Positions 1 to 14,100 of a stretch of 64,000 bases of DNA are shown in pieces. A program made the translations under genes and the position numbers. Source of the stretch: Thysanoteuthis rhombus (Eukaryota > Mollusca > Cephalopoda > Oegopsida > Thysanoteuthidae); NCBI GenBank assembly GCA_963457665.1, contig OY735222.1:38196581-38260580 (forward strand), read 5' to 3'. How positions within the stretch are numbered: position 1 is the first letter of the stretch; every line of letters begins with the position of its first letter. The notes under the pieces are model-generated. The model was not told the DNA's origin. It searched no databases and was given only the letters and a program-made list of their open reading frames with translations.

Positions 1-239
1 AAAGACATGATCGGATTAGAGGGGTGTGTAAGCAAAAGTAAATGTATATCTTTTGCTTGCTACATTTTCCAGAAATAACACACATGTTGGGTTTGAAGGA
101 TATATGAGATCCGAGATATTTACATGTTTTTCCAGGTTCTGTGTATATGGGCAGAGGTCACTTACCAGGGGATTATTTAGTCCAATTCTTACAGTCTGCA
201 GTAAAGGAGGAGAAAGTCTTTTCAGAGCACTTACCAAAA

Positions 240-350
240 CTACAAAATGGCGATCCCGTGACAGAGTGGTGTGACGTCATTGTTCACAATATTTGCCTAA
301 AGGTGGCGCCACATGTCGTCTTGTTGCCATCGTCGTCGTCGGATCGAGAA
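240..350. promoter_or_regulatory. CpG-rich patch with YY1-like and palindromic CRE motifs
   Basis: The + strand shows CAAAATGGCG (YY1-like) near 243-252, the palindromic cAMP response element TGACGTCA at 272-279, GGTGGCGCCACA near 302-313 and a CGTCGTCGTCGG run near 330-341. This density of CpG stands out from the AT-rich surroundings. It is a candidate promoter, either for EEF1AKMT2 (2.2 kb downstream) or for a neighbour to the left. Motif matches are seen; function is inferred. Confidence 0.4.
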
Positions 351-378
351 ATGCTTATTTATTTATTTATTTATTTTA

Positions 379-381
379 TTT

Positions 382-460
<79 letters not shown>
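379..460. repeat. (TA)n microsatellite
   Basis: About 80 bases of uninterrupted TA dinucleotide, preceded by an ATTT/TTTA run from 356. Confidence 0.97.
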
Positions 461-463
<3 letters not shown>

Positions 464-904
464 CAGGCGAACTAGACTGGATTTAGTTGCATATCTTACT
501 TGAAGATAATATTTTCTGTTTGAATTCTTGAGATATGGAATTGTTATCATATTGAGATTTATTCGGGCTATTGTCCCTATCTTGGTTGTTTATGTTCACA
601 ACGTTTCAGCCGATGTACTCTACAGTCTTCTTCATCTAAATCTGACTCAGATTTACAGAAAAGATAGGAATAACAGATAATGTCATCAGTCAGTTATCGT
701 TATCAAAATCAGTCGGTTCCAAACACAATTTGAAGTGGAAGTGATCACTCAAAGCAGCTTCAGAAGGGTCAATGCCAGTGACAATTATGCTTCGGACCCG
801 AAATTATGCCTGACCTCAAAGTCATCATTTAATGACGGCTTTGCTGGAGGTCCAGATTTTCATGAAGACAAAAACTATTTTCTATCAGAATCAGATGAGG
901 AATT

Positions 905-1000
905 ATCATTACATGATACATAGATTCACTCAGACTGTTGTCCTCATCTTGGTTGTTTATCACAACGTTTCAGCCGTTGTATTCTGCGGCTCCTTCTATA
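905..1000. repeat. Repeat with core acaacgtttcagc (also 555-640 and 27415-27490)
   Basis: Three places share CAGACT then TTGTCCTCATCTTGGTTGTT, a gap, CACAACGTTTCAGCCGTTGTA, and TCC...TTC. A weaker trace lies at 6340-6370. It is an old dispersed repeat; class unknown. Confidence 0.65.
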
Positions 1001-1059
1001 CATTTCCTAATTATAAAGAGCTAAACCATATTTGTTGGTTTGCTTGTCCATTCAGTCAC

Positions 1060-1375
1060 GGTGTAAGATAATATAATTCATAAACCTATTATGCATTTTT
1101 CTGAAATCTAAAAGAAAGGAGAAAGACGAACAACACAGCTACCTTCTGACATCCCCCTCTCAATTCTGCACTATCTACCTTAGATTTACTTATCCCTAAC
1201 TGCCTGTTCAGCAGACAGTCTCTATAGAAGAAATGAATAAATAAAAGCATAAATCCATTTCTCTCGGCAACATGACTCAGATTCCCTAATTTCTGTCTTC
1301 AGTTTTATCAATTTTTTGTTTGAATTTGGAAAGAAAATAAATCTCCGTTCTGTTTGCAACAAACAAAATAACTAA
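1060..1375 (+). repeat. Dispersed repeat family R1, copy 1
   Basis: Shares with copies near 10370 and 11820 (same orientation) and 6410 and 17160 (opposite) a segment that includes CAGACAGTCTCTATAGAA, then ATCCATTTCTCT, a GACTCAGATTC-like stretch, and CTGTCTTC with a TTTTATCAATTTT-like stretch. No open frame and no terminal structure could be fixed. Confidence 0.7.
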
Positions 1376-2522
1376 AATATATGATTGTATAATTTATCCT
1401 TACGTAACGTAAATAATCACATCATTTTGGGGGTCACAACGCGAGTGGATATTATCAAATTTACACTTAGGCATCCTGGACTTCTTATCAAATTGGTTAT
1501 TTACTCACAAGACAAGATTATAAGATAGTATTTTCTGGCTGACTTTAAAGATTAGAAATTATCATCCTTTCCGGAAAATTGTTCGCATCTTGATTTATTT
1601 ATTTTCACTTTAGCCATTGTGTAGTACACTTATTGACCTTCGTCCACATAAAGAATATTTAGTAATCCACAGAGGGACAATTCGCAGATAATTCTATTAG
1701 CCGGTTAATGTTATCAAAATCAGTCTGTCCCAAATACTCTTTTGAAAAGTGATCACAATAAGCGGTTTCATACAGGTTTGTGATAATGATGCTTCAGCCT
1801 CGAAACCATGCCTGACCCCAGATTCATCATTTGATGCAGGCTTGTTTGACTGCCTAGCCGTTGTTTTGCTTTTTTCCAGCAGCGTGTGTATGAAATCATA
1901 TTTATTTATACATGTGGATGTGTATAACCCCCGCTTAATGTTATCAACCTGTTATTGTTATTTAAATAGTGTCAATTATTATTTTCATCTATTCAATATA
2001 AAAAAAGGGTCAAAATGCTTAAATTAAATGTACCCGAATTCAAAAAAATATGGTTCTCATCAACGGGAGAAAAATGATAATCTTCTTTATCCAAAATTAA
2101 GTAATCCTGAAAATTGTGCCTAACAATAACATTCACTTCGCTGTCTGTTTACTGTGTATAAGTGTAAACATGAATGCCACGTAACATTTATTATATTTTA
2201 TCCAGAAAAGTATTCTTCTGTGCAATTTTGTCAGTTTACATTGCATTTAAAAAGAAATCCACATCGATAAAGCATGATATTATTATGCGTAGTTAAAATA
2301 AAAGAAATTAATATATACTTAATTTCGGAGATTAAACAGTGTAGCAGAAGCTCACGAGAAAGAAGAAAAGGGGGATAACTCATTATGGTTTCGCTTTCTC
2401 TAAAGCAGAAATCTTCAATCGAAATTCCTGCAACAGTGAGTCATAGAGAATTATTCCTATTCAAAACATTCGGATTCAAAACATTTTTTTTTTGAGAATC
2501 ACTTGCTGACATTTCCGAAGAG

Positions 2523-2587
2523 ATGGGAGATTGTGACGAGCAAGATAAAAGAGATTTTGAATCATCCGAACTGGGAACCAAGAAATA
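2523..2587 (+). CDS. EEF1AKMT2: EEF1AKMT2 coding exon 1
   Basis: Starts ATGGGAGATTGTGAC and encodes residues 1-21 plus two bases of codon 22. The donor is GTAGGT at 2588. The split codon TA|T gives Tyr, completing LGTKKYW as in the family. Reading on into the intron meets TAG at once, so intron retention would truncate the protein. Any 5' untranslated exon upstream cannot be placed from sequence alone. Confidence 0.88.
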
Positions 2588-3043
2588 GTAGGTTTAAAAA
2601 GAACATTTTTTTTTGTTCAACTTTTAATCACGCTAACCACATGCTTTCTTCGTCGAAAAATAAACACTAAAAAACTCAACCTTTTTTAAACTTGGAAAAT
2701 GCATGCACCAGTTTTGAAGAAGTACAGATATGTAAAATTTGAAGGAAAATATGTTCAAAAATTTTTCTTTTTTGTTGTTAGCTAGCAACATTTTTGTGGA
2801 CATCGGAGATCAATTTTCACTCTCACAGACTAAATTTATTCAGAAAAGAAACTAAAAATAAAAATGAATGCAAGAATATAAAAGACCTAATTTTAGTAAT
2901 GTATTTAAGGATGAAGTTTATCGACCGTATGGAAATTTTTATCCAGTGTTGGATCGAAAGACTAAAAAAACAATCACACCATCGGTCACTTGAAAAAAAT
3001 CTGAGTCGCTCCGTCGACATTTTACTAGTTTTATTTAATTCAA

Positions 3044-3081
<38 letters not shown>

Positions 3082-5125
3082 GCTGCTAGAGACATAAATC
3101 AGGAATTTTTTATTCGTTTTTCTTTACTTTTTTTTCTTGATGGTATTATTTTCTAGGAAGATTTGTCTCGTTTTGATGTTAGGGTCATTACCAGGATTGA
3201 GCACGTGCATTACAGGCTCTAGTCAGATGTTCAAAAACGAATTGAATCAATTAAAACAACGGTTTTTAATTCATGAAGGTGTTATTTTAGCAGTGCCAAA
3301 TCCCATTAATTATCATAAAGAAAAGTGCACAAAACTTTAGAACTACAGCACAGAAAATCCTACTAAAGTTGGAAATACGACAAAATAATATTACACGACA
3401 AATATTGGTCTTGTGAGGAACACAAGTTTATCTGTCCTTAACCACTAACATAGTTTAGGAACCTGTAGAGGAATTACGGGATCCTTTAGGTATGGATGGG
3501 CACTTCTAGCTAGGGTTTAAGTGTTGCTTCCTTGGATCAGAGTGTAGTAACTTATGTTTGGATACATATTACGTTATGTGGATTTTTGAGGTCCCATAGC
3601 TCGCCTTCTTAATTTGATAACAGCATAGAATAAAAGTTTTAGTTAGTTCATTGGTAATTATGGTTAATGTAAAGTTGAATATCATAAAACCATAACTTCC
3701 CTTGCTACTCGAAAAGTTATACGACATTCGACTTGACATTAATTGTTAATTATTCCATCTTGTCGGATTTTATCACTTGATTAACTTTGTAATGGTTGAA
3801 GTTTTCAACAGCTTAAATGAACAGCACAAGTGCGTGCAGTCCTTCCCACAGAACTTCTAGTGGGTCAAGTAGGATTGCTTTATTTTCGCATCTGATACAT
3901 CCCTGATGTACCGGATTAGGGGTAAGATCAGCAACTTCTTTTATTTAATGGCCTTCTCTCGATACATATATATATTTTTTTGCTCATGGCCCACATGTAT
4001 GTCATATATCTTACAAATTTGCCCTTGAGGCCTATAAATTTAAAATACTTGCTCTGCTAGTAAAAAGGAACATTTTCTCGAAATTCGTGGATTAGATAAT
4101 TTTTGTTAGAATTTTAAAATCTGGGTGTATCAACAAATGTCCAGATTTGTTAAAATCCGTGATTATGCCTATGGTAAACAAATTATAGAATGCAATGCTT
4201 GTGTGAGCAAAAATTGAACAAATTGTTACACAAAAGAGTATCTGAAGAAAGCCATAAACTGCTCAGTGGCTCAGAAATGCATAGAATTTGGAACTTTTTC
4301 AGTATAGGTCCAAAGCCCATAATGGACATCTCAATGGCCCACTTGTGGCTGACCACCTGATGCGAAAATGAAACAATATTTCACATTTCTACTCAAATGA
4401 AATTTCAATTCCTCAATATGTTTGCTTGCTTTTCTTTATAAATTACACATTTTTCAGCAAACTATAATTTTTTTTAGTTTTTCGTAGGCATAATCAAGAG
4501 TATATACTTAAATTTTCAGCTCTCTAGCTCTGTTGGTGCGACCTGTACATGTGATACTTACATACCCATTGCTGTAGATCAGGGAGGCTTGTGCCCTTCC
4601 TCGATTTTGATGGAAGGCTCTGAGCCACTCCTGGAAATCAGATGATCCTTCAAATAAAAACTGGCTTTTCCAGCATCATTACTCAATGGTAGGTGCTTGT
4701 TTTAGCCACTCCTGGAAAAATATCAGTCTGTAGCTCCTGATACGTACATACATAGACAGTTGGACTGACTTAAAAACTGAAGAAACCTATTTTGTCAGTT
4801 TTAGTTACAGTTTATTAGTTTCATCTGTGTTTGTTTGTTATTGTGGTTTATATACATACCATAGCTATTGAATTATTTAGACAAAATCAGTCAACCTTCA
4901 GTAAGCAAAGACCATGTCTTTATTGATGGAAACCATTTCTGCAAAATTTCTGATGTTGAGTTGTTGATCATTTAGAATATGTTTGATTTTTCTAAACATT
5001 CTTGCCAGTTCTTGACACACATGGAACAATGGTTAGTTTGCTAGTTTTTGCTTGTTATTGTAGTTTATATACATACCATAGATATCAAACTACTGTAACA
5101 AAATCATATACTTAAATAATTGCAA

Positions 5126-5164
<39 letters not shown>

Positions 5165-8100
5165 ATGATGATGTTGTAGTTGTCGTTATCTGTGGAATTT
5201 TCATAAGTCCAGTTAGTTCAAATCATTCCATTTTCTAGAATTTTACCAATTAATTAACTTCTTTTTTTTTTCTACCTAATTCTCTGCGAAGTCAAACTTT
5301 ATATATATACAAAGTCAAACTTTATATATAACACTGAAAGATAATTTGTACCTAGCACGAGTTAACTTGTTGTTGCCAATCCTTCCCACCCACCGAGGAA
5401 GTTGTTGCCTTTGTTAATTTCCCTGTCATAGTTTCTGATGACTTAGGCACAAATAAGCAATTAATTTGTTAACTTTATTTTCCTCCCCCTTGTTTTTCTT
5501 TCTCATTGTCTAGGTCAATTAATCCTGCGCCATTTCTCAAGCTGTGAAATACGGTTATGAACTTAATTAAAATATTCTTTACTCTTTCTTATTTAGTTGA
5601 AAATTGACTTTATAGTACCATTTTGCGACACTCCTGTGCAGGTTATCAAAAATAATGATTCTCCAAAATTCAATTTTTCTCCAATCTGGAAAATGAAAAA
5701 AATGATAATATAACGATATCCTATCCCTCTCCATATCTAAACAAAGCGTGAAAATCTTTGGACAAATCAAGCCTTTAGCCCCTTTTTACCAAAGAGTTCC
5801 CATACGCTCATGACCAATGCAATCACCAAATACATTAGAAAATGATTACTTGAAAAAAAATTAAAGCTTGCCACCATTACACATTCTGAAGGAAATAGAT
5901 ATAAACCATTAAATTTGACTCTTCAATTCATTTTAGTAAAAATGTAATTCATGTTGGGTAATTTCTGATTGTAGTTAGCTCCCTTGCTATTTTTGGTATT
6001 TTTTTCATTTTTCTTCAATTCAATTCACAAAAGAGTTCCATTTTTTAAAATCCTATTCATTGAAGAATTCCACAGCAGTCTATGAATAATTACAACACCT
6101 GAAAGATGTAATTAAAAGAATCAGATTAACTATTCTTCTTATAAAAGGGGCAAAATATTTGGTCATACTATAAAGAAAGGCTGTTTTGTATGAGTTGAAA
6201 AGAGGAGTAGTTAATAGATGCAAAGGATAGGACCCATCTTTACATGCATTCATGCAAGGTTTACCAAAATTTTCTAAAGGATATTTTTCTGACTGAATTT
6301 CTGATATGAGGAATTTTCATTATTCATTGACTGATTCAAATTACTATCCTCATCTTGGATCTTATATACATGTTTCAAATACAAATCTACATCTTAGTAT
6401 AAATGTATTTGTTGCAAACAAAATAGGGATTGTATTTTCTCTTAATTCAAATTAGAACAAAAAACTTGAATAAAATTGAAGAGGGAAAATCAGTGAATCT
6501 GGGTCAACTTGTCGAGAGGAATGGATTAGTGCATTTCATTTGAAAAAAAATTCTTTATTTCAATAGAAATTGTCAGCTTAGCAGCTTGCGTAGTTGCAAT
6601 TATGAGTAAAGTCTAATCTGACAGACAGTTGGGGAATATTGAAAGGCAGCCGTGTTGTTCGTCTTTTTTCTTTCTTTAAGATTCTGGGATCATGGATTTA
6701 TGAAATCATTCTCCTTGTTCCTTGTGACTGAACAGACGAAAAACAAATTTGATTTGAGCTCTTATATGATGAGATATGTTTTAGAGAGTAAAAAAACAAT
6801 TTTCTTTGACGATTAAATTTGGGTACATCTTTGTTGTATAGAACTGAATATATATTCACCTGTGTGTAAGGGAGTAGCATTGGGGCAATCACCCACTTTA
6901 ATTTTTGTGGGTATGGTGGGTATAATCAGCTTGTTGACAGCTATGGGGAAAGTTTTGATCTAGATTCATATCAGATATTTGGTTCTAAGGTGATCTATGA
7001 CCTCATTTGGTCTCTGGAGTATGTTAGCAAATATTAGCTGTTGTACAAACACATTATATATACAACAATCTTAAATATTAGCTAATATTTCAATTTGCCT
7101 TATCATTTTATTATCATTATCAAATAAAAATGTCTTTATAAGCATCTCTGTATATAATTTATATCAAAAATACATATTCAAAATTAAAATACACATTTAT
7201 TCAAGTGATAAAAATGTGTGAAACTTAACAAAAAGAATTACTAACTTATCTGTTTAGAAACATTTACCAAGCACATCTTTTTCCCCAAAACTTCTTCTAT
7301 ATATCTCAGTTGATAACTTTCAAAATTGCTCAATTAATTCATTTTCTATCCCAGATGATCTAAAGTTATTATTAAAATTATTTATACTTGTACTATTTTT
7401 TTACATGAGACTTAATGGATTTATTATGGCAATGAATTTAAAAAATTATGACAGTTTATGATAGAAGGTTTCAAGTGTATGCTGTAGGGAATAGTAACTT
7501 GGAGAGAAAAAGGTAATTGTCTTTAGACCAACATGAACATCACTATCCACAAACAAAGTTTCAGCCACTATTATCATATTGAAATTTGAAGCAAATGATG
7601 ATGCAGCAAAAACATACTTTCTTTTATGACAAAGATAGTAAAGACAGAATCAACAGATACAATCAAAGGGAAACTCTTGACCTGATTAAATCAAGGTTGC
7701 ACTGAAGATGACTCATGAATAAATATAATTGTTATGAAATAAGTTCGATTGACTGGTCAGTGATCCTTTCCGTCTTGTGATAGGACTGTTGAAACATGAC
7801 TCGGAATTCTTTCATTTTGGTTGAGAATTTTTGCTTTATTTAAAATGTTTGTTTGGCAAGAGAGAATTTTGCAACAGGAAGTTTGCCTGGAGCCACTTTT
7901 TTCTTATAAAAGCAATCAGTCAGCAAAAAATAGTTGTCACTTTCAAGCCTGGTTAGTTCACTTCATAGTCAGTTGCTAAAATCGTATCAGTCGATATCAG
8001 GCTAACTATAATACCATCATCACATCAATTGAGTGAGCTTGTGTACTGTGTAAATATCACATCCGCAGTGACTGAGCCTGCCTATTCTTCACTTTTGTGC

Positions 8101-11100
8101 AGGTTTTTTTTTTTTTTGCAAAACGTCACATCACATGGATCTGTCAGCAGACCTATAGTCCAAGTTTGTTTCCGTTCAACTTCTAGCTTCTCGCTGTTAA
8201 AAGGGAGGAGATTTCAGACCATGAAGATTAGAGAGAACTTGATGAGTCAGCTGATGATAATCCTGAAAAAAAAAATTGGCAAATTGTCTTTTAAAGTGGA
8301 AGCAATGCTGGGATATGTGTAAAAGATTCCAAAATGTGAACAATAAAGGGAGTTAAGACTCCATTACCATAGGAAGGTTGATTTTTTTTGTAATGTTTAA
8401 AACTTTCCAGACAGACCTGGTATTTTTTGTAAATTCTTTTGTTAAAACCTGGTTATATAAAAATCAAATGTCTTATCACAATATATGGTATATCAGGCAC
8501 ATCATCTTCTCAATATTATTGATATGTTTTATGTAAATGAGCAAAGAGTTTAGAAAACACTTCATTAGGCTAAAATTTCCTTTGCATTCAGCAGCTAATT
8601 GAGTACACTCTAAGCTGTGTGATTAGGATGGATGTATACTTATGGTGGATTCGCATCCTACCATAGGGTTGGTCATAAAAACTTAAAAGTATAAAGTTTT
8701 AGTCTTAACCAGACTTGAGACTTGCAAGGATCATTAAGTTGATGCATGCAACAGAAACAGGGACTTCGTCACCAGCCAATCGTACTCCATTTGGAGTGTC
8801 TCTCAAGAGACAGATGCTTTAACTGATATATAAATGATATAATATCTATGATATAATGATACAATGTTTAAAATGAAACCTTTGAACCAGATATAAGATA
8901 AAAGAGGACACGAATTAGTGATTATTCTGAGAAGACAAAGTCTAGATTTATATTTCACTTGAAACATTTCAAATAATTCCCATAGGTTGAAAATGGCTGG
9001 TCATATTTGGTGGAAAATATTTCATTTGTGTGCTCAGTGATTCCTCAATCTCTAAATGGCTTGGTGTATTATCGAACAGCAATACAGCATTCTTTCTTTT
9101 GGATTTCATTTAAAGATCAAACTCTTTGAATCATTTATTGAATAGATCTGAATTTGCTGACAAGAAAATTGGCAAGCTGATGAATTTGCCAACATAAAGT
9201 ACATTGAGTAGTTGAAGAGAGAATGAAAATAAAGTAGAACACAACACATGACCTTAATAATTCCTGGTGAAACCTGAATTGGCAAAAAAAGAAAGAATTG
9301 ATTCGTACTCTTGGGTGCTTAACTGCTCCCCTCAATTATTAATTTGGAGAAAAAAAAAACTCTCCCTACTCTTATTATGACCCCCAGCCCTGCTAATTAA
9401 TTTTCAAGTGAACATCTGTACTTTCTCCTTTCTAATAGTCGAGTTGGGATGACAATTCAGAGATTTGTCAATTTTCCCATCAAAAGACAACTATTATAAA
9501 GAATGCGATGGGGGAGAACTTGGTTCAACTCTGTGTTTTATTAACACAATTTGTTTGACCTAGTTAAATTATATCCACTAATTTCTGTAATTTCAAAATT
9601 TTGTACTACCAAAAACTTTTTAGTTTCATTTTTCTTCAAAAATGAAAGGATTTTCTTCTTCCTGTTCTGTCAGTATTGTGCGTTTTTACTTCCTTTGTGC
9701 TTACTCCATCCTTACTATAAATCTTTCTCTGTTTGATTCAGATCCTACCAAATCGTGTCATGGCCATGGTTTCCTACCCCTCTCTCCAAGGTTATTCTCC
9801 ACCACTTATTAAATTGTTACAGAATTTCTAGCCTCTCTGCTTGTTCAGACATCCCTGGCAATTAAGCACTTGAAAGTGTACAAACTGGCTGTCTTCTGGA
9901 ATCCATAAATGAACTCGAAAGTTCTCAGAGAACACGTATCTCTGCTAATACCATGTACATTAACTCAATAAGAAAATTCCTGGATCCATCCCCTATTTTG
10001 ATCACTTCCTCCTTAGCCCATGGTCCATCCTTCCACCAAATTTCAGTGCGATTCATTGAGAACTTCTGGAGATATTGTGTGAGCAGACATGAATGAATAC
10101 ATAAATTTGTGAAAGAAAACGGGGAAACATCTCTTGAAACAAATTCATGGATCTGCCTCAGAATTTGATTCTTTTTTCCTTAAGTCATGTCCTGACTTCC
10201 CACAAAATTTGATTGAAATATATTGAGAACGTCTGTAAATATTTTGTGGACAAATGCATGAAAGGATGGACAGAAAGACTCCGGATGAAATATACCTTTA
10301 CAACTTTATTTGCAGAGGTAATCGATGTTTCTAGGATTCAAAATTTATTTTCCTGATAGAATGGACATCTCCTTATCACATAAAAATCTAAATCATACTT
10401 GTTGGCTTGTTCGTCTGTTCAGAAATGGGAGGGAGTGGAGAATGATTTTATAATGATTCATTTTTTCTAGAATCTAAAAACATGACTGCCTTCTGATCCT
10501 CTCTGTTTAGCAGACAGTCTCTATAGAAAATTTTACAAAAATATGAAGCACGAATCCATTTCTCTTGACAATTTGATCCAAAATCACTAATTTTCTGTCT
10601 TCTTCAATTTTATTGCCTTCTTTTTCAATTTGAATTAAAAGAAAATACAATACTCAATTGAGTAACAAAACTGGGTTTATGTAAACGGAATCACTGCATG
10701 TAGACACAAACCATCTTTTATACGTTTAACAATAGATGAGCATAAACAGCCCTTGGAAGTTCCAACCTGATTACATCTCCTGTTTGCTGTTATGCACCGT
10801 TTGAAGTAAACATTAAGTAACGCATTGATTTGAAATTTTTGGTGAAATTGAACAAAATGGCTACCAAATCGTTTTGTATGCTAAATAAAGTTTATTTGTA
10901 AGAATGCAAATCGTGTGCACATGTTTTGTGTGGGACAAAATTTTGTAAAGGTTGGAAGGATGTCGAAGATGATAAACATTTTGGATGCCCTTGTGTAATA
11001 TCCATTAAATGTCTGTATATTTTAAATGTAAATAAAGGAGAGCAATGGCATCCATGCATAGTGATAATGGAAGTACTAGCCCGAGCGCCTTGTTCTGGTA

Positions 11101-14100
11101 CTGAAATTACTAGCCAAGGACCTTGTTCTGGTAACTGCAGTCGTAATTTAAATACTGGGCCAACCATCATAACATGTGTTTTTTGTCTCTCTTCATTTCT
11201 ACTAATTCATTGTTAAAACCAATAGTGTATTAACCAGCATACATCTTATTAATCAACTTACAGTAAGCGAAGACATTACACCACTCACAGCAAAAAACAT
11301 TTCTTCATTGATGGAGACCATTTCTGCAATAATTCTGATGCTGAGTTGTTGATCATCTTGAACGATTCGTTCAATTTTCTAAATGTTCATGCCTGTTCTT
11401 GACACGCATGGAGCAATGGTTAGTTAGCTAGTCTTGCAGACCATTACTACTGTAGTGAGTTCAATCCTTACAGGATGTCCCATACTTGTTTTGTGTTGTA
11501 CAAAGTTGAGTTTAATAAGTATTAGAGTACCTTGACTTGGAGCAATGGTTAGGAAGCCAATTTAGTAGACCACTACTTCTGTAATGGGTCAATCCATGCT
11601 GGATGCCTCACTCTTTTTACTTTGAGCTGTACCAGACTAACCTTTGCCAATGGGAGGACATTGTCCCATCTTTGTTATAAGCCATTTCCAATGTCCAAAT
11701 TATAACAGTACTAACACAGTAATCATTAAAAATGACGGTATTACTTGCCTATGCATAAGCAGTTCTGCCTTGGATCAAAATATCGCTCTCCAGCACTTTT
11801 ACCTAGGATTAGAGTGTAGTATCTGTATGCTCATTGAAAAGTGTTACGATGTCTTATCATATAAAAGCCTAAATCAAATTTGAAGGGTTTTTTTTTGTTT
11901 GTTTAGTTATGGGGAAAGGGGAGCAAGATTCTATAAATCCATGATGCATTTTTCCAAAGACTTGAAGAGAGAGGAAAGAAAGGAGCATGAACAATACAAC
12001 TATCTTCTGATATTCCTCACTGTATAGCCCCCCCTATCTGTCACCTTAGACTTTACTCTTCACCCCCAATTGCCCCTACGCAAGCTGCTCAGCAATAACT
12101 ATAAATCTTTCTCAAACAACTTTGTTTGATTCAGATCCTACTAAATCGTTTCAATAGAAAAAAAAAAAAAGAAATAAGAAGCAAAAATACATTTCTCTCA
12201 ACAACTTGACCCAGATTCATAAATTTTCACCCTTCAATTTTATTAAAGTTTTTTGTTCTAATTTACAAATTGCATTTTCTGTGTGGGTTATTTTTTGTTA
12301 AATTTCATTCATTATTATTGTTTTAAATTCTTTTTTTCCAGTTGGGATCAAGTATATGAACAAGAGCTTGAAAATTACAATGACTGTAGGGACATCGGAG
12401 AAATTTGGTAAGAAAAAATGTTTATTATTTTTCAAGTATTTGTTTTGTGTTGAGCTTCCACTATATGGCTAATGTAAATGTTTACAAAGCTGAGCTTATT
12501 CTGGCAAAAAGTTTACAAAAACCTACTACACTAGAAATAGTCTGCAGTACTAACTTGCTATTGTTTTACAGCAGATGCCTTTTAGATAGTTACTAAATTT
12601 AGCTTCGTCTGGCAAAGGGACATAGCAGGCTCCCTTAAGTATTTCTTATGTTATTTTGTATTTCTTGTCTTATTATTCTTAGCTTAGTCTGGTATAGGGT
12701 TATAAGAATAGGGCACTCGGTGAGGATACTATTCATCATGCTAGCAATGGTCTATGAGACCGGTTTGTTAACCCTTACTCTACAACAGGCTCACTTGAAG
12801 ATTTATTAAGCTTACCATAGTATGGTACAGGTGGCATTAATTTTACCTCCTCTGATTTTACTGACTACCGATTTGCTGAATGATTGACTTGTCGTTTTGC
12901 TGACTCTGTATTCCCCGAAAAACTGAAGGAGAAAATTTGAGGCCCTACTTTGATATTCATTATTTATAAAAAATTTCTAAAATTAATGCAATGGGGGTAT
13001 GTTCACAGCGTCTGTGTGACCTATGTTTACAATTCATGAAAAAAAAAAAAAAAGCATCTAGTGTAAAATTTGTACTATATGTACTATTCATTTCCTATAA
13101 GATTAAGTCATTACTACTACCAGTATTTACTTGACTGACTTTTTCCAAACTGACAAATTCTCCAATATAAGGAAGGTTTTACCCATCATGTGGTTTAAAG
13201 CACAAACAATTACTCCCCCAAAATGCATTTTTCTATTTTTTTGGAGTGGGATCTTCTTCTGACAGAGATATGGACAATTATCCAAACAATAATGATGCCA
13301 TTTTTGATAACTTGAAATTTTTTTTTCTGTGCATTTGACAGTAGTTCTATTTTTCTATTGTTAAAATTGTACCAAAAATAGAATTATTGATAAATGCATA
13401 AAATTCATATTTTGAACGTCCTAGAGTTGAGCCACATTTTCAAAAACATCTAGAATCTAAAGGACAAAACTACAAAATTTAGAATTCAAAGACAGATAAA
13501 GGATACAAATAATTCTAAGTTATTGTTACCTTTTTCAAGTTAAATTCAAAATATTTTCACATTAGATTTCAGTGCACTACTGCAGAACAGTATTCACTCT
13601 TTACAAATTTTGAAATTAAAATGAAAAAGGGTTAGTGTTTAGGCTTAATTTGAATTTTTGATTTCTCGGCCTTAAAACATTTCAATTTTAAAATGACTGT
13701 AAGTAAGGTGTTTTAATGTTTTATTATTAAAATCTTTTTTTTTGTCATATCATCTGAAATTGTGTTGTAAGATTGTAATGTTCACTCAACAAGTGAATAA
13801 CTTTGAACACTTAACTTCCCTTGGATTCTAGATGATTTTAAAAATGTGGCTCCAGAATGTCTAAATTGTGTATTTTTTGCATTTGACCTTAGTTCTATTT
13901 TTGGTATAATTTGAACTATGAAATTTCAAATCAAATTTTTCTTTACTGTCATCAAAAATGATGTCATTATTGATTGAACAATTGTCCATATCTCTGTATA
14001 ATTGTGCACCACTTCATCTGGTGATTTTTATATATTTGATAAAATTGGTGATTTCTATAAAATTTTCGTTATTCATTCCTTAATCATACTGAATTTATAT

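Larger units (their letters stand above)
1..2522. other. Region upstream of EEF1AKMT2
   Basis: No coding exon recognised. Contains a CpG-richer patch with CRE and YY1-like motifs (about 240-350), a TA microsatellite (379-460), two copies of a repeat with core acaacgtttcagc (about 560-640 and 905-990) and one copy of a dispersed repeat (about 1060-1375). The EEF1AKMT2 promoter probably lies here, but a start site cannot be fixed. Confidence 0.5.
2588..12341 (+). other. EEF1AKMT2: EEF1AKMT2 intron 1 (9.75 kb)
   Basis: No further exon recognised. It is a mosaic of old repeats: a poly-T run (3044-3072), a TA repeat (5128-5161), three copies of a dispersed repeat (about 6410-6715 inverted, 10370-10660, 11820-12300), a SINE-like tail (8619-8823), two related segments at 4860-5070 and 11225-11430 followed by tRNA-like sequence, and a tandem element at 9970-10270. 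Short open frames in it have no recognisable product. Confidence 0.8.

Noticed and set aside
141..475. Open frames ending in Tyr-Ile repeats
   Set aside because: Microsatellite translation; no start context, splice partner or family resemblance.
2794..3156. 120-codon + open frame with a poly-Phe run
   Set aside because: Phe run comes from poly-T; AT-rich with no recognisable motif. Inside intron 1.
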